NCBI GenBank assembly: GCA_036845725.1
Contig: DAIUDK010000010.1
Location: 1 to 64,000, forward strand
Reading direction: 5' to 3'
DNA from: DSWT01 sp036845725
GTDB lineage: Bacteria; Chloroflexota; Anaerolineae; B4-G1; SLSP01
DNA: 64,000 bases
Below the pieces are notes generated by a model. It ran no database searches and was not told where the DNA came from. It was given only the letters and a program-made list of their open reading frames with translations. A program made the translations under genes and the position numbers. Position 1 is the stretch's first letter; every line of letters starts with the position of its first letter. Positions 1-7,964 of this stretch are shown here, piece after piece.

Positions 1-97
1 GCTTGAAGAGCACCCGCCAGACCGGCCCAGGCCTGTCACGCGGCACCAGATACGTTATCACCACACGCTCAATCGCCAGATAAATCCGTTGAAACAA
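1..97 (-). CDS. partial CDS, N-terminal end of an unknown, probably membrane, protein
   Basis: A 32-codon open frame runs off the left edge. It starts at a TTG (97-95) four bases behind AGGGGG. The residues LFQRIYLAIERVVITYLV are hydrophobic with spaced charges, followed by PRDRPGPVWRVLFK, so a membrane-associated N-terminus is likely. I do not recognise the family. The start is supported by a heptanucleotide tract that leads into the ribosome-binding site, the same arrangement as before several certain genes in this window. The product cannot be named without the sequence to the left. Confidence 0.4.
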   Translation of the reverse strand, partial: MFQRIYLAIERVVITYLVPRDRPGPVWRVLFK

Positions 98-99
98 GC

Positions 100-146
100 G
101 TCCCCCTGTCTACCGTCTGCCGTCAACCGTTTCCAGTCTACCCCCG
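100..146 (-). repeat. degenerate heptanucleotide tract
   Basis: Read on the minus strand, units of seven bases follow each other (GGTTGAC, GGCAGAC, GGTAGAC, AGGGGGA). The last unit contains the Shine-Dalgarno sequence of the partial gene at the left edge. The tract also touches the stop codon of the methyltransferase gene. The same seven-base periodicity with other unit sequences recurs elsewhere in this window. Confidence 0.6.
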
Positions 147-1550
147 CAAGTGTACGGGATAACGGCTGCGCACCCTACCGTCCCCGCGCTTGGCCCAGCC
201 AACAGGGAAGCCATCAACGGCGATGAGCACGAACCCCGCCGGGCCGCGATCCGGCCAGAAGCCACCCCGCAGGTAATTCGCCAGCCGGGGATCGTCTTGC
301 GCCAGGTCAACGACCTCGCGGACGTTCTCGGGGCGCAGCGCCAGCGCCAGCGCGTGATCAGGCCAGACTTTGTTGTGACGCAGCGAGGCCACCCACCAGC
401 CGGGACGCAACACATGTAGACCCTCCCACAGCTTTGGATCCATGGGGGTCACATAGAGATCGTCGGTTTTGGTCAGCAGTAGCCCCTTGTCGGAGACCGG
501 TGTAACCAGCGCTTCGCCGAGGGTCTTTTGACAGAGGTTCCAAATGCGACCCGGGATGGCGCTGCCCGTCCAGCGCTCCGGGAGGTCGTTAGGCGGCTCA
601 CCCTGACGGTGCAACAGCGCGTAGAAGTGGCCGTGCCCCGGCCCGGTGTGCGGCCAAAAACGCCCGGCGCGCCGCAACGCCTCCGGCGCGTTCACCCATT
701 CGGGACGTCCAGGATGCAGGCCGGGGACTTGCGGTAGGGTTACAATCTCGAAATCGGGATGCGCCGCCAGGAAGGCGGCGATGACGCCCTCGTTCTCTTC
801 AGGGGCAAAGGTGCACGTCCCATAGAGCAAACGCCCGCCGCGTCGCACCAACGGCGCGGTTTGGTCGAGAATCTGCTTCTGGCGGCGTGAATTGCCGAAC
901 ACCGTGTCCAGGCTCCAATCGCGGATGGCCTGCGAATCGCGGGAGAAGGTGCCCTCGCCGGAGCACGGCGCATCCACCAGCACCGCGTCGAATAGACCGG
1001 GCCAGCGCGCAGCCAGGCGTTCCGGCGTCTCGTTGACGACCAACGCGTTGGTGACGCCCATGCGCTCCACGTTCATCGCCAGCACCGAGGCGCGGCGGCG
1101 GACGACTTCGTTGGCGACGAGGACGCCCTTGGGAGCGTCATGCTCCGGCGTGGCAGCCATCATTCGTGCGGCAATATGAGTAGCCTTGCTGCCAGGCGCG
1201 GCAGCGAGATCAAGCACCCATTCGTCAGGCTGGGGATCGAGGAGCACCGCGGCTGCCATCGCGCTGGGGTCTTGCATATAGTAGACGCCGAGTGTGTGGT
1301 AGAGATGCACACCGGCCTGTCCCTCTTCCTGCAACCACAGTCCCTCGGGACACCAGGGGATGGGCAGCGTCTCCCACGGGATGCGCGCGCGCAGCTCGTC
1401 CAGCGAGCCGCGCGCGGGGTTAAGCCGCAGTCCAATGTCGCGCTTGGTCAAAGCAACAAAGAAGGCGTCAGCGCAGCCCGCTTCATCGCTAAGCCAGTTG
1501 CGCATCCGCTCAACAAATTTGGTAGGCCAGGTATCGGGTATGTTTGTCAT
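138..1550 (-). CDS. RsmF/NOP2/Sun-family RNA (cytosine-5) methyltransferase
   Basis: Predicted 470-residue SAM-dependent m5C methyltransferase acting on rRNA (or tRNA) in the cytoplasm. Motif I is LDLAAAPGSK at about 113-122. The base-flipping Cys is in DAPCSG (about 196), and the nucleophile Cys is in GTCTF (about 246). A C-terminal RNA-binding region of about 190 residues follows, as in RsmF-type proteins, which makes RsmF the closest subgroup. The open frame could begin at a GTG at 1568, but the ATG at 1550 is preferred. TATAAT at 1562-1557 ends six bases before that ATG, so the transcript may start at or beside the start codon (leaderless). GGAG lies only two bases before the ATG, too close for a normal ribosome-binding site. 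It is a single gene downstream of, and separate from, the ABC operon. Confidence 0.85.
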   Translation of the reverse strand: MTNIPDTWPTKFVERMRNWLSDEAGCADAFFVALTKRDIGLRLNPARGSLDELRARIPWETLPIPWCPEGLWLQEEGQAGVHLYHTLGVYYMQDPSAMAAAVLLDPQPDEWVLDLAAAPGSKATHIAARMMAATPEHDAPKGVLVANEVVRRRASVLAMNVERMGVTNALVVNETPERLAARWPGLFDAVLVDAPCSGEGTFSRDSQAIRDWSLDTVFGNSRRQKQILDQTAPLVRRGGRLLYGTCTFAPEENEGVIAAFLAAHPDFEIVTLPQVPGLHPGRPEWVNAPEALRRAGRFWPHTGPGHGHFYALLHRQGEPPNDLPERWTGSAIPGRIWNLCQKTLGEALVTPVSDKGLLLTKTDDLYVTPMDPKLWEGLHVLRPGWWVASLRHNKVWPDHALALALRPENVREVVDLAQDDPRLANYLRGGFWPDRGPAGFVLIAVDGFPVGWAKRGDGRVRSRYPVHLRG

Positions 1551-1556
1551 GTCTCC

Positions 1557-1562
1557 ATTATA
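1557..1562 (-). promoter_or_regulatory. -10 box of the RsmF-like gene, possibly leaderless
   Basis: The consensus TATAAT lies directly in front of the methyltransferase ATG. No good -35 hexamer is visible 16-18 bases upstream, where the arm of a GC-rich hairpin lies. The spacing puts transcription start at the ATG itself. Confidence 0.45.
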
Positions 1563-1571
1563 CAACACGTA

Positions 1572-1599
1572 GCGGGGTGATTCCGCGAAACCACCCCGC
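1572..1599. terminator. GC-rich hairpin after the BMP-type ABC operon
   Basis: GCGGGGTG at 1572-1579 pairs with CACCCCGC at 1592-1599. The hairpin lies just beyond the stop of the ABC ATPase gene, where a terminator is expected. There is no T-run on the minus strand, so intrinsic termination is uncertain. Confidence 0.4.
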
Positions 1600-1634
1600 C
1601 GTAAGTTTTCCGTAAAGACCGGATTGGATCTGAA

Positions 1635-3161
1635 TTAAGCCGATTCAGGCCGCACGCCAGCCATCAGCAGGCCCAACTGCTCACGGGTCGCGGACGCTGC
1701 ATCCACTTCACCGATGATCTCGCCCTTGTACATGACGACGATGCGGTCCGCCAACGCCATAATCTCGTCCAACTCCGACGAGACCAACAGCACAGCCACA
1801 CCGGCATCACGCTGCTTCACGATTTGGCTGTGGATGAACTCAATCGATCCTACGTCAACGCCGCGCGTGGGCTGCGCGGCGACAAGCAGTGCGATCTCGC
1901 GCCCCAGCTCTCTGGCGACGACCATCTTCTGTTGGTTCCCGCCGGAGAGGTTGCCACCCGGTGTTTCAACGTCCGGTGTACGTACGTCGAACAATTGGAT
2001 CAGGCGCGCGGCATTCGCGTCGATCGCCGGATAATCGCGCACCCATCCCCGCGCAAACGGTGTAGCATAGTAACGATTCAACACCAGGTTCTCACTCACC
2101 GGATAAGGTTCAACCATCCCATAACGGTGACGATTTTCGGGGATGTGGGCTGAACCGCGCTCCGTGAAGCGGCGGGGTTGCGCTTTCGAGACATCCTCAC
2201 CCGTGAAGATCATATGCCCCTCTTCGATTGGGCGCAGGCCGGTCACCGCCTCGACCAGTTCCGTTTGGCCGTTACCCTGCACACCCGCGACACCCAGGAT
2301 TTCTCCCGCGCGTACCCGAAACGTCATCCCGTTGACGGCAGTTGAACCACGCTCATCGCGCACGCGCAAGTTCTGCACGTCCAACACCACGTCGCCGGGA
2401 TTGGACGGATTCTTGGGAACTTTGAGGATGACCTCGCGCCCCACCATCATCGAGGCCAGCGAACCCTGTGTGGAAGATTCCGGGAGCGCCTCTCCCACAA
2501 CCTTCCCACCGCGCATCACGACGATACGATGTGCGACCGCCAGAACTTCCTTCAGCTTGTGCGTGATGAAGATGATCGAGTGCCCCTGTGAGACAAGCTG
2601 CCGCATCACACGGAACAGGTCCTCGATTTCCTGGGGGGTGAGCACCGCCGTCGGCTCATCCAGGATCAGGATTTGCGCCTGGCGATACAGCGCTTTGATG
2701 ATTTCTACGCGCTGTTGGACACCGACGGGTAGATCCTCGATGATGGCGTTAGGGTCGACTTCCAAGCCGTAGCGCCGGGAAAAATCATCCACCTGGAGTC
2801 GCGCGCGGTTGATGTCGAGGAAGACTTTGTCACGCATAACCTCCGATCCCAGGATAATATTCTCCGTCACCGTCATCGGTTCGACGAGTTGGAAGTGCTG
2901 ATGCACCATACCCACGCCGCGTACAATCGCGTCACGCGGGCTGGTGGCAACGAATGGTTCACCCTGGATGAGCACTTCGCCCTCGTCTTGATGATACAGC
3001 CCATAGATGATGTTCATCAGCGTGCTTTTGCCCGCGCCGTTCTCACCGAGCAGGGCCAGGATCTCGCCGCGATGCAATTGAAAACTGACGTGATCATTCG
3101 CTAACACGCCGGGGAACTGCTTAGTGATATTCCGTGCTTCAAGAACAACGTCTGTATCCAT
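1635..3161 (-). CDS. BMP-family ABC importer, double ATPase subunit
   Basis: A 508-residue energising subunit with two nucleotide-binding halves, as in NupO/YufO and sugar ATPases of this type. The first half has GENGAGKST, the signature region VGVQQR and Walker B ILILDEPTAVLTP. The second half has a degenerate Walker A (GVQGNGQTE, no Lys), signature LSGGNQQK and the family's altered Walker B LLVAAQPTRGVD. Only the first site is therefore likely to bind ATP in the usual way, which is normal for this family. The start is ATG 3161: GGAG lies seven bases before it, inside the end of the upstream permease gene. It is the last gene of an operon with lipoprotein, kinase and two permeases, which suggests import of nucleosides or a related sugar compound. 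Confidence 0.9.
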   Translation of the reverse strand: MDTDVVLEARNITKQFPGVLANDHVSFQLHRGEILALLGENGAGKSTLMNIIYGLYHQDEGEVLIQGEPFVATSPRDAIVRGVGMVHQHFQLVEPMTVTENIILGSEVMRDKVFLDINRARLQVDDFSRRYGLEVDPNAIIEDLPVGVQQRVEIIKALYRQAQILILDEPTAVLTPQEIEDLFRVMRQLVSQGHSIIFITHKLKEVLAVAHRIVVMRGGKVVGEALPESSTQGSLASMMVGREVILKVPKNPSNPGDVVLDVQNLRVRDERGSTAVNGMTFRVRAGEILGVAGVQGNGQTELVEAVTGLRPIEEGHMIFTGEDVSKAQPRRFTERGSAHIPENRHRYGMVEPYPVSENLVLNRYYATPFARGWVRDYPAIDANAARLIQLFDVRTPDVETPGGNLSGGNQQKMVVARELGREIALLVAAQPTRGVDVGSIEFIHSQIVKQRDAGVAVLLVSSELDEIMALADRIVVMYKGEIIGEVDAASATREQLGLLMAGVRPESA

Positions 3162-3165
3162 GGCT

Positions 3166-4233
3166 TTACTCCGATTCATAGACCTTACCCTCGGCGGCAG
3201 GTGCACGCGTGCGTCCGACAAAGCCGGTCACGGCCACAATGGTCACCACGTAGGGCAGCATACTGATGAAATGCCGGGGGACGGTTGTAACACCGGCAAG
3301 TAGCAGCTCATTTTGCAACGCCTGGGTATAACCGAAGAGTAACGCCGCGCCAAACGACCCGACAGGCGTCCAGTTGCCAAAGATCATCGCCGCAAGCGCG
3401 ATAAAGCCACGCCCAGCAGTCATGCCTTCCTTGAACTGTCCCACGGCCTCCAGCACCAAGAAAGCACCCCCCAGCCCGGCCAGCATCCCGCCGACGATAG
3501 TATTGTAATAGCGCATCTTGTTGACGTTGATACCCACCGTGTCGGCAGCGCGGGGATGCTCGCCGATTGCCCGCGTGCGCAATCCCCATTTGCTGTGGAA
3601 CAACAGTACTTGCAGCAGGATGACGAAGATCAGTGCCAGATACGTAATCAGTCCATTGGAGAAAAGCACTTCTCCCAGGACGGGAATTTGGGAGAGCAAG
3701 GGTATCGTTATGTTGCCGAACTTGCCCTTGCTGATCCAGTCGGGATTGAAAAAGTAAGTCGTCAGTCCGGTCGCCAGAGTGATAATCACCGTACCGCTGA
3801 TAATCTGGTTCACTTTATAGCGAATGCTCAACAGGGCATGAATGTAGGCCATGAGGCCGCCCACCAACAGTGACGTCATCGTCGCCAGAAAGAGGCTAAT
3901 CGGCAAAGGTAAACCGCCGGTTTGCACCTTCACCACAAAAGCACCAAAAGCACCGGCCAGCATCATTCCTTCGATACCGATGTTGATGATGCCAGAACGC
4001 TCACAAATCACACCGCTCAACGCGCCAAGCGTCAAGGGAACGGCAGCCCGCAGTGCAAAGTTGAGGGCGCTCTTCCCAAATAACACGCGCAACCACGTTT
4101 GCCCCAATGCCGTGCGATCCACCAGCACCGCCAGGGTAAAAATCACAAGCACGGCGATCCAACTCCAGCGGGAGGTAAGGCGCGTTAAAGTGGAAAGAGT
4201 GTTTCCATTCTTATTATTGTTTGCTGCGCTCAT
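3166..4233 (-). CDS. BMP-family ABC importer, permease subunit 2
   Basis: A 355-residue membrane protein of the branched-chain amino acid/ribose-type permease family (BPD_transp_2), corresponding to the YufQ/NupQ partner. A hydrophilic N-terminus is followed by about eight to nine hydrophobic segments. The motif GALSGVICERSGIINIGIEGMM is characteristic of this family. The start is ATG 4233 with AGGAGG six bases upstream; the gap to the preceding permease gene is nine bases, and the ATPase gene begins right behind. It pairs with the other permease to form the transmembrane channel. Confidence 0.9.
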   Translation of the reverse strand: MSAANNNKNGNTLSTLTRLTSRWSWIAVLVIFTLAVLVDRTALGQTWLRVLFGKSALNFALRAAVPLTLGALSGVICERSGIINIGIEGMMLAGAFGAFVVKVQTGGLPLPISLFLATMTSLLVGGLMAYIHALLSIRYKVNQIISGTVIITLATGLTTYFFNPDWISKGKFGNITIPLLSQIPVLGEVLFSNGLITYLALIFVILLQVLLFHSKWGLRTRAIGEHPRAADTVGINVNKMRYYNTIVGGMLAGLGGAFLVLEAVGQFKEGMTAGRGFIALAAMIFGNWTPVGSFGAALLFGYTQALQNELLLAGVTTVPRHFISMLPYVVTIVAVTGFVGRTRAPAAEGKVYESE

Positions 4234-4242
4234 GATATCCTC

Positions 4243-5403
4243 CTACTCTTGGCTCCAACTGGAGGCCACCGTCTCCTGTTGCAACAGCTCCTCAGGCGTC
4301 GGTTTGCGCATCCGGTACAGGGAACGGACAATCTCCGGGGCCGCCACAAACGCCAGAACCAGCGCCTGAACAACCTGGATGATCTGTCTGTCAACGCCAG
4401 AATCGAACTGCATCTTCGCCGAACCGGCATTCAGCCCACCCAGCAAAAACGAGGATAGGACAACGCCAAATGGATGGGTTTGTCCAAGCAGGGCGATCGT
4501 GATACCTTCGAAACCAACCCCGCCGGTGAACTCCGGCGCAAACTTGTAGTTGAGCCCCAGTGTCTCTACCGCGCCCGCCAGACCGGCCAGGCCACCGGCG
4601 ATGGCCATCGACAGCGCCATCGTGCGGCCCACCCGCATGCCGGCGTAATGCGCCGCGTGCGGATTCTGGCCCACCGTGCGGATTTCAAAGCCTAAGGTCG
4701 TCTTCCACAGCACCCACCAGGCCAACACCGCCATCAACAAAGCCAGAAATATGCCCCAATGGACACGATCTAGAATCTGGGGAAACAACTGCGGAAGACG
4801 CGCACTTTCGAACACATCCCGCGTCTGGGAAATTGCTCGCGCCGCAGCAACCGGATCGGAAAGCGGGCCAGGGATTTGCCCTGAGGTGCCGCCCGCGTAC
4901 ACCGTCCAACCGGCAAACAGCGAGGCGACGTAGTTGAGCATAATCGTCGTGATAACTTCGTTCGTTCCCTTCCAGACCTTCAACCAACCGGCAATTCCCC
5001 CCCACAACGCGCCGCCGAGAATCCCGGCCAAAAGCGCCAGCGGCAAATGGATCACCATAGGAAGACCTTCAAAGTTGACCCCCACCGCGACCGAAAAGAT
5101 CGTGCCCATCAAAAACTGTCCAGAAGCGCCGATATTGAATAGACCCGCTTTGAACGCAAAAGCTACCGAAAGCCCCGTCAAAATAAACGGCGTAGCCTTG
5201 CGAATCGTCTGCGAGAGTGCCGTCAGACTGCCCACCGCCCCTTTCAACAACCCCCAATAAGCGACTAGCGGATTGTCGCCTGATAAGAACATCACAAGCG
5301 CACCGACCAACAAGGCGGTGCCGATGGCCAATAACGGCATACGGACTGTCCGCCAAACAGTCTTAAAGGAAAAAGCTTTTTTCGTCTCCTTCACCTGTAC
5401 CAA
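4243..5403 (-). CDS. BMP-family ABC importer, permease subunit 1
   Basis: A 386-residue permease, counterpart of YufP/NupP. It has multiple hydrophobic segments and the family motif FKAGLFNIGASGQFLMG at about residues 83-99. The start is a TTG at 5403, chosen because GGAGG lies seven bases upstream; the next candidate (GTG 5394) would be too far from it. The gene is separated from the upstream kinase gene by a 95-base region that carries heptanucleotide repeats. It forms the heterodimeric channel with the 3166-4233 product. Confidence 0.9.
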   Translation of the reverse strand: MVQVKETKKAFSFKTVWRTVRMPLLAIGTALLVGALVMFLSGDNPLVAYWGLLKGAVGSLTALSQTIRKATPFILTGLSVAFAFKAGLFNIGASGQFLMGTIFSVAVGVNFEGLPMVIHLPLALLAGILGGALWGGIAGWLKVWKGTNEVITTIMLNYVASLFAGWTVYAGGTSGQIPGPLSDPVAAARAISQTRDVFESARLPQLFPQILDRVHWGIFLALLMAVLAWWVLWKTTLGFEIRTVGQNPHAAHYAGMRVGRTMALSMAIAGGLAGLAGAVETLGLNYKFAPEFTGGVGFEGITIALLGQTHPFGVVLSSFLLGGLNAGSAKMQFDSGVDRQIIQVVQALVLAFVAAPEIVRSLYRMRKPTPEELLQQETVASSWSQE

Positions 5404-5404
5404 A

Positions 5405-5530
5405 TTACCACCTCCTTAACGTAACTGTCAGGTGTCAGCCGTTAGCAGCAGAAGTGAGGCAGTCAACAAGTGGGAATCTCGTCGCTGACAGCCGATTGCT
5501 AATCGCTAACTGCTGCTCGCTGCGCAGTCA
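5405..5530 (-). repeat. heptanucleotide tract before the permease gene
   Basis: On the minus strand, units such as GGCTGAC, ACCTGAC and AGTTACG lead in phase towards AAGGAGG of the permease gene. On the plus strand a second set (GCTGACA, GCCGATT, GCTAATC, GCTAACT) runs into the 3' end of the kinase gene. The two sets are partly complementary and could fold into a long imperfect hairpin. Confidence 0.55.
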
Positions 5531-6629
5531 CAATCGCCTGGATCGCGCCGGCTTGCGCCTCAATGCTCTCCGTCAGACGGAATTGCACCAGTGCGCGGTA
5601 CAGATTGTGCTCCGCATCCTTTGTTTTGAAGTATACATTGCCTTCCAGGTAGTCAGTGAAAAATCGCAATCCTAGCTCGAAGGCGATCAACCGCACCGCG
5701 TCATAGATGTAGTCGTAGTCCTTGCCGGTCAGAAAATGTCGCGCCTCGGCCAGATAGCCTTCTAAAATCGCCTGGCATAAGTCGGTTTCAAACCACACCG
5801 CGTCGAGAGCACAGGTTTCTTCGCCTAGAGGGTTGCAGCACGAGCGCAAGCAATCGCCAATGTCGTAATGTACCAACCCGGGCTTCACCGTGTCCAGATC
5901 GACGACGCTGACGGCCTGCCCGGTGACGTTGTCGATCATAATGTTGTTGACTTTGGGATCGCCGTGAATGGGACGCAACGTCAACACACCACGTTGGACC
6001 GCATTCTCCAAAACCGAGGCCCAGGTCCGCCGCCGCGCCACAAAATCACGCGCATACGCAATCTCCGCTGAGGTATGGTGATGATCCCGCGCTGCAACGG
6101 CATCGTAATGCGCGAGATAACGTGGAGTGATGTGAAACCCTTCCAGCGTATCGTAAAGCGTCTCCGCCGGCAGATCGCTGATTGCGCTATGGAAGCGCCC
6201 CAACGCATAGCCGACTTCCTCTGCATGGCGCCAGTCCCGGATTGTGTCATAGGTCTGAGCACCTTCCACAAAGGTGGTAACGCGCCAAAAGCCGGCCTCA
6301 GGATCAACCCAGTAGTCCGCACCGCTCTTCGTCCCAATAATGTCGGGCGTCTCCCAGCGGCGTCCCGGTGAACCGGTTTCCCGGCCATTCGATGCCCGCA
6401 GGTGTTCCATAAACGTGCGCATATTCAGAATGATCAATTCTGGATGTCGAAAAACCTGCTGGTTGACTTTCTGAAGAATCGCCTTTTCGCGAGGATCAGA
6501 CGCCAGTCTGATCAAAAACGTATCGTTTACATTGCCGGAGCCATAGCGCTGCACATCGAGCACCTCGCCGGCGAAATCGAAGTGTTCTGCAACCGACAGT
6601 AACGACTCAGACCCGTTCAACAGCACCAC
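5499..6629 (-). CDS. NahK-like sugar/nucleoside kinase of the APH fold
   Basis: A 376-residue cytoplasmic phosphotransferase. The N-lobe has GSGNVNDTFLI and ILQKVNQQVF. The catalytic loop is HGDPKVNNIM with the catalytic Asp, and the metal-binding motif is VVDLDTVKPG, followed by YDIGDCLRS. These motifs resemble N-acetylhexosamine 1-kinase (NahK) more than aminoglycoside-resistance enzymes. Its place between the lipoprotein and permease genes of a BMP-type importer suggests that it phosphorylates the imported substrate. Whether that is an amino sugar or a nucleoside cannot be told from sequence. Start GTG 6629 (or 6626), with AAGGGAG four bases upstream. Antibiotic resistance is unlikely given the context. 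Confidence 0.75.
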   Translation of the reverse strand: MVLLNGSESLLSVAEHFDFAGEVLDVQRYGSGNVNDTFLIRLASDPREKAILQKVNQQVFRHPELIILNMRTFMEHLRASNGRETGSPGRRWETPDIIGTKSGADYWVDPEAGFWRVTTFVEGAQTYDTIRDWRHAEEVGYALGRFHSAISDLPAETLYDTLEGFHITPRYLAHYDAVAARDHHHTSAEIAYARDFVARRRTWASVLENAVQRGVLTLRPIHGDPKVNNIMIDNVTGQAVSVVDLDTVKPGLVHYDIGDCLRSCCNPLGEETCALDAVWFETDLCQAILEGYLAEARHFLTGKDYDYIYDAVRLIAFELGLRFFTDYLEGNVYFKTKDAEHNLYRALVQFRLTESIEAQAGAIQAIVTAQRAAVSD

Positions 6630-6714
6630 ACAGCTCCCTTAAAAACAGAGGCAACGCACTTTTTCGTCACACCTATCGCGAATCGTTCAAGCACGTTGCC
6701 CCTTACCAAGTAGA

Positions 6715-6750
6715 GGAAGGTGTATACACACAGAGGTATCTACACCTTCC
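6715..6750 (-). terminator. hairpin between lipoprotein and kinase genes
   Basis: A ten-base-pair stem (GGAAGGTGTA / TACACCTTCC) lies 14 bases after the lipoprotein stop. There is only a weak pyrimidine tail. It probably protects the lipoprotein mRNA end or reduces read-through, giving more binding protein than channel. Confidence 0.45.
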
Positions 6751-6763
6751 CCACTGACCTCAA

Positions 6764-7765
6764 TTACTGACCGTAACCGGTAGAGAGAGCGCCGCTCTTC
6801 AGGCCCTCGTCAATGGTTTTCAGTGCCTCCTTGACGTTGGCCGGAATCTGGCTGTCGAAATCGTGGAACGGGGCCAACCCCGCCGCACCGAAATAGTTGC
6901 CGCCTGGGAATTTGCCGTCTTTCGCCAGCTTTGCCAATTCGACAACACCCGGTGTGATCATCTTCATCGCGCTGGAGACCAGACAGGGCTGCGCGCCGGG
7001 AACGGTTTCCCACTGATCGGAGTCCACACCGATGCAGTAGAGACCCGCGTGCGTCGCGGTCTCTTCCAGAGCACCGTTGCCCGTCATACCACCCGCGCCG
7101 AAGATCACATCCGCGCCCTGGTCAATCGCCTGCGCCGCGGTCGCCGCACCCCACTCGGGGTCGGTGAAGGCCTGACTGATCTCGCCAGGGTGGTAGGTAG
7201 AGATGATCTTGATGTTAGGATCGACCGACTTCGCGCCAGCGATGTACCCTTCGTTGAAGGCCACAACCGGCGGAATCAGGTCGGTACCCAACACGGCTGC
7301 GATGGTACCGCTCTTCGACAAGTATGCGGCCAACACGCCGGCCAGGTACCCTGACTGATCCTCATGGAAGATCAGACCGGTCAGATTGGGAAGCGTCTCA
7401 CTCTGAGACTGATCCACGCCGATGAAATTGATCTTCGGGTACTCTTTCGCCATCTTGATGGTGGCGTCGCCCAGGGCAAAACCGACGGTGACGATGAGAT
7501 CGTAACCTTCATCCGCAAACTGCTTGATGTTGTTTTCGTAGTCCTTGGCGTCGGTCGTCTCGATGTACTTCACCTCGGCATTGAGTTCCTTACCAGCCTG
7601 CTCAACACCTTCCCACGCCGACTGGTTGAAGCTGCGGTCATTGACCCGCCCAACGTCGGTAACCAACCCGATCTTGAACTTGCCGCTGCCACCACCGCCG
7701 CAGCCACTCAGCAACATGCTGGCGACGATGAGTACAGACAATAGGGGCAAAACCATCTTACGCAT
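6764..7765 (-). CDS. BMP-family substrate-binding lipoprotein
   Basis: A 333-residue extracytoplasmic binding protein of the basic membrane protein (BmpA/Med/TmpC) family. The signal peptide ends in the lipobox LLSGC (Cys about 22), followed by a glycine linker GGGGSG. KIGLVTDVGRVNDRSFNQSA is the typical start of the family; the aromatic and acidic binding-pocket residues cannot be assigned without alignment. BMP proteins usually bind nucleosides. Start ATG 7765 behind AGGAGG. It is the first gene of the operon with kinase, two permeases and ATPase. Its 5' leader has unusual structure (see the separate entry). Confidence 0.92.
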   Translation of the reverse strand: MRKMVLPLLSVLIVASMLLSGCGGGGSGKFKIGLVTDVGRVNDRSFNQSAWEGVEQAGKELNAEVKYIETTDAKDYENNIKQFADEGYDLIVTVGFALGDATIKMAKEYPKINFIGVDQSQSETLPNLTGLIFHEDQSGYLAGVLAAYLSKSGTIAAVLGTDLIPPVVAFNEGYIAGAKSVDPNIKIISTYHPGEISQAFTDPEWGAATAAQAIDQGADVIFGAGGMTGNGALEETATHAGLYCIGVDSDQWETVPGAQPCLVSSAMKMITPGVVELAKLAKDGKFPGGNYFGAAGLAPFHDFDSQIPANVKEALKTIDEGLKSGALSTGYGQ

Positions 7766-7964
7766 TAGAGATCCTCCTGTTTAGTTAAAGTGATTGATTG
7801 AAACTAGCATTTGCACGGCACTGTGCCGCTGCCTCATGTAACGAGGCTTTTTTCTCTGCATATTCTCGAAGAGCATCACCCCCTTTCTAAACCAAGGTAG
7901 GGGTAAGCAAATCACCCCACTTCACAACCCAACTCTCCCAAAAGCCATCCGGATTCCAGATATG
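7766..7964 (-). promoter_or_regulatory. structured 5' leader of the BMP operon
   Basis: This 199-base stretch holds no clear gene. On the minus strand it contains AGAAAGGGGGTGATGC (7888-7873), nearly the full complement of the 16S rRNA 3' end, 123 bases before the real start. Two short hairpins follow: GCCTC/GAGGC at 7847-7831 and GGCAC/GTGCC around 7828-7817. Upstream, GGGGT/ACCCC (about 7918-7900) can also pair. I could not match this to a riboswitch class that I know, including the purine type. Post-transcriptional control or mRNA stabilisation is possible. Confidence 0.4.

Noticed and set aside
5499..6629. Aminoglycoside resistance gene
   Set aside because: The APH fold is shared, but the motifs and operon context fit a metabolic NahK-like kinase.
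7831..7853. Hairpin followed by T-run on the plus strand (GCCTC/GAGGC, TTTTTT)
   Set aside because: It looks like an intrinsic terminator, but no plus-strand gene ends there; on the minus strand it is a leader hairpin of bmpA.
7778..7878. Short upstream frame MLFENMQRKKPRY in the bmpA leader
   Set aside because: The anti-16S site is only two bases from its ATG and the peptide shows no sign of selection; kept only as part of the leader description.
7766..7964. Purine-type riboswitch before the nucleoside-type importer
   Set aside because: The conserved three-way-junction loops of the purine aptamer are not present.
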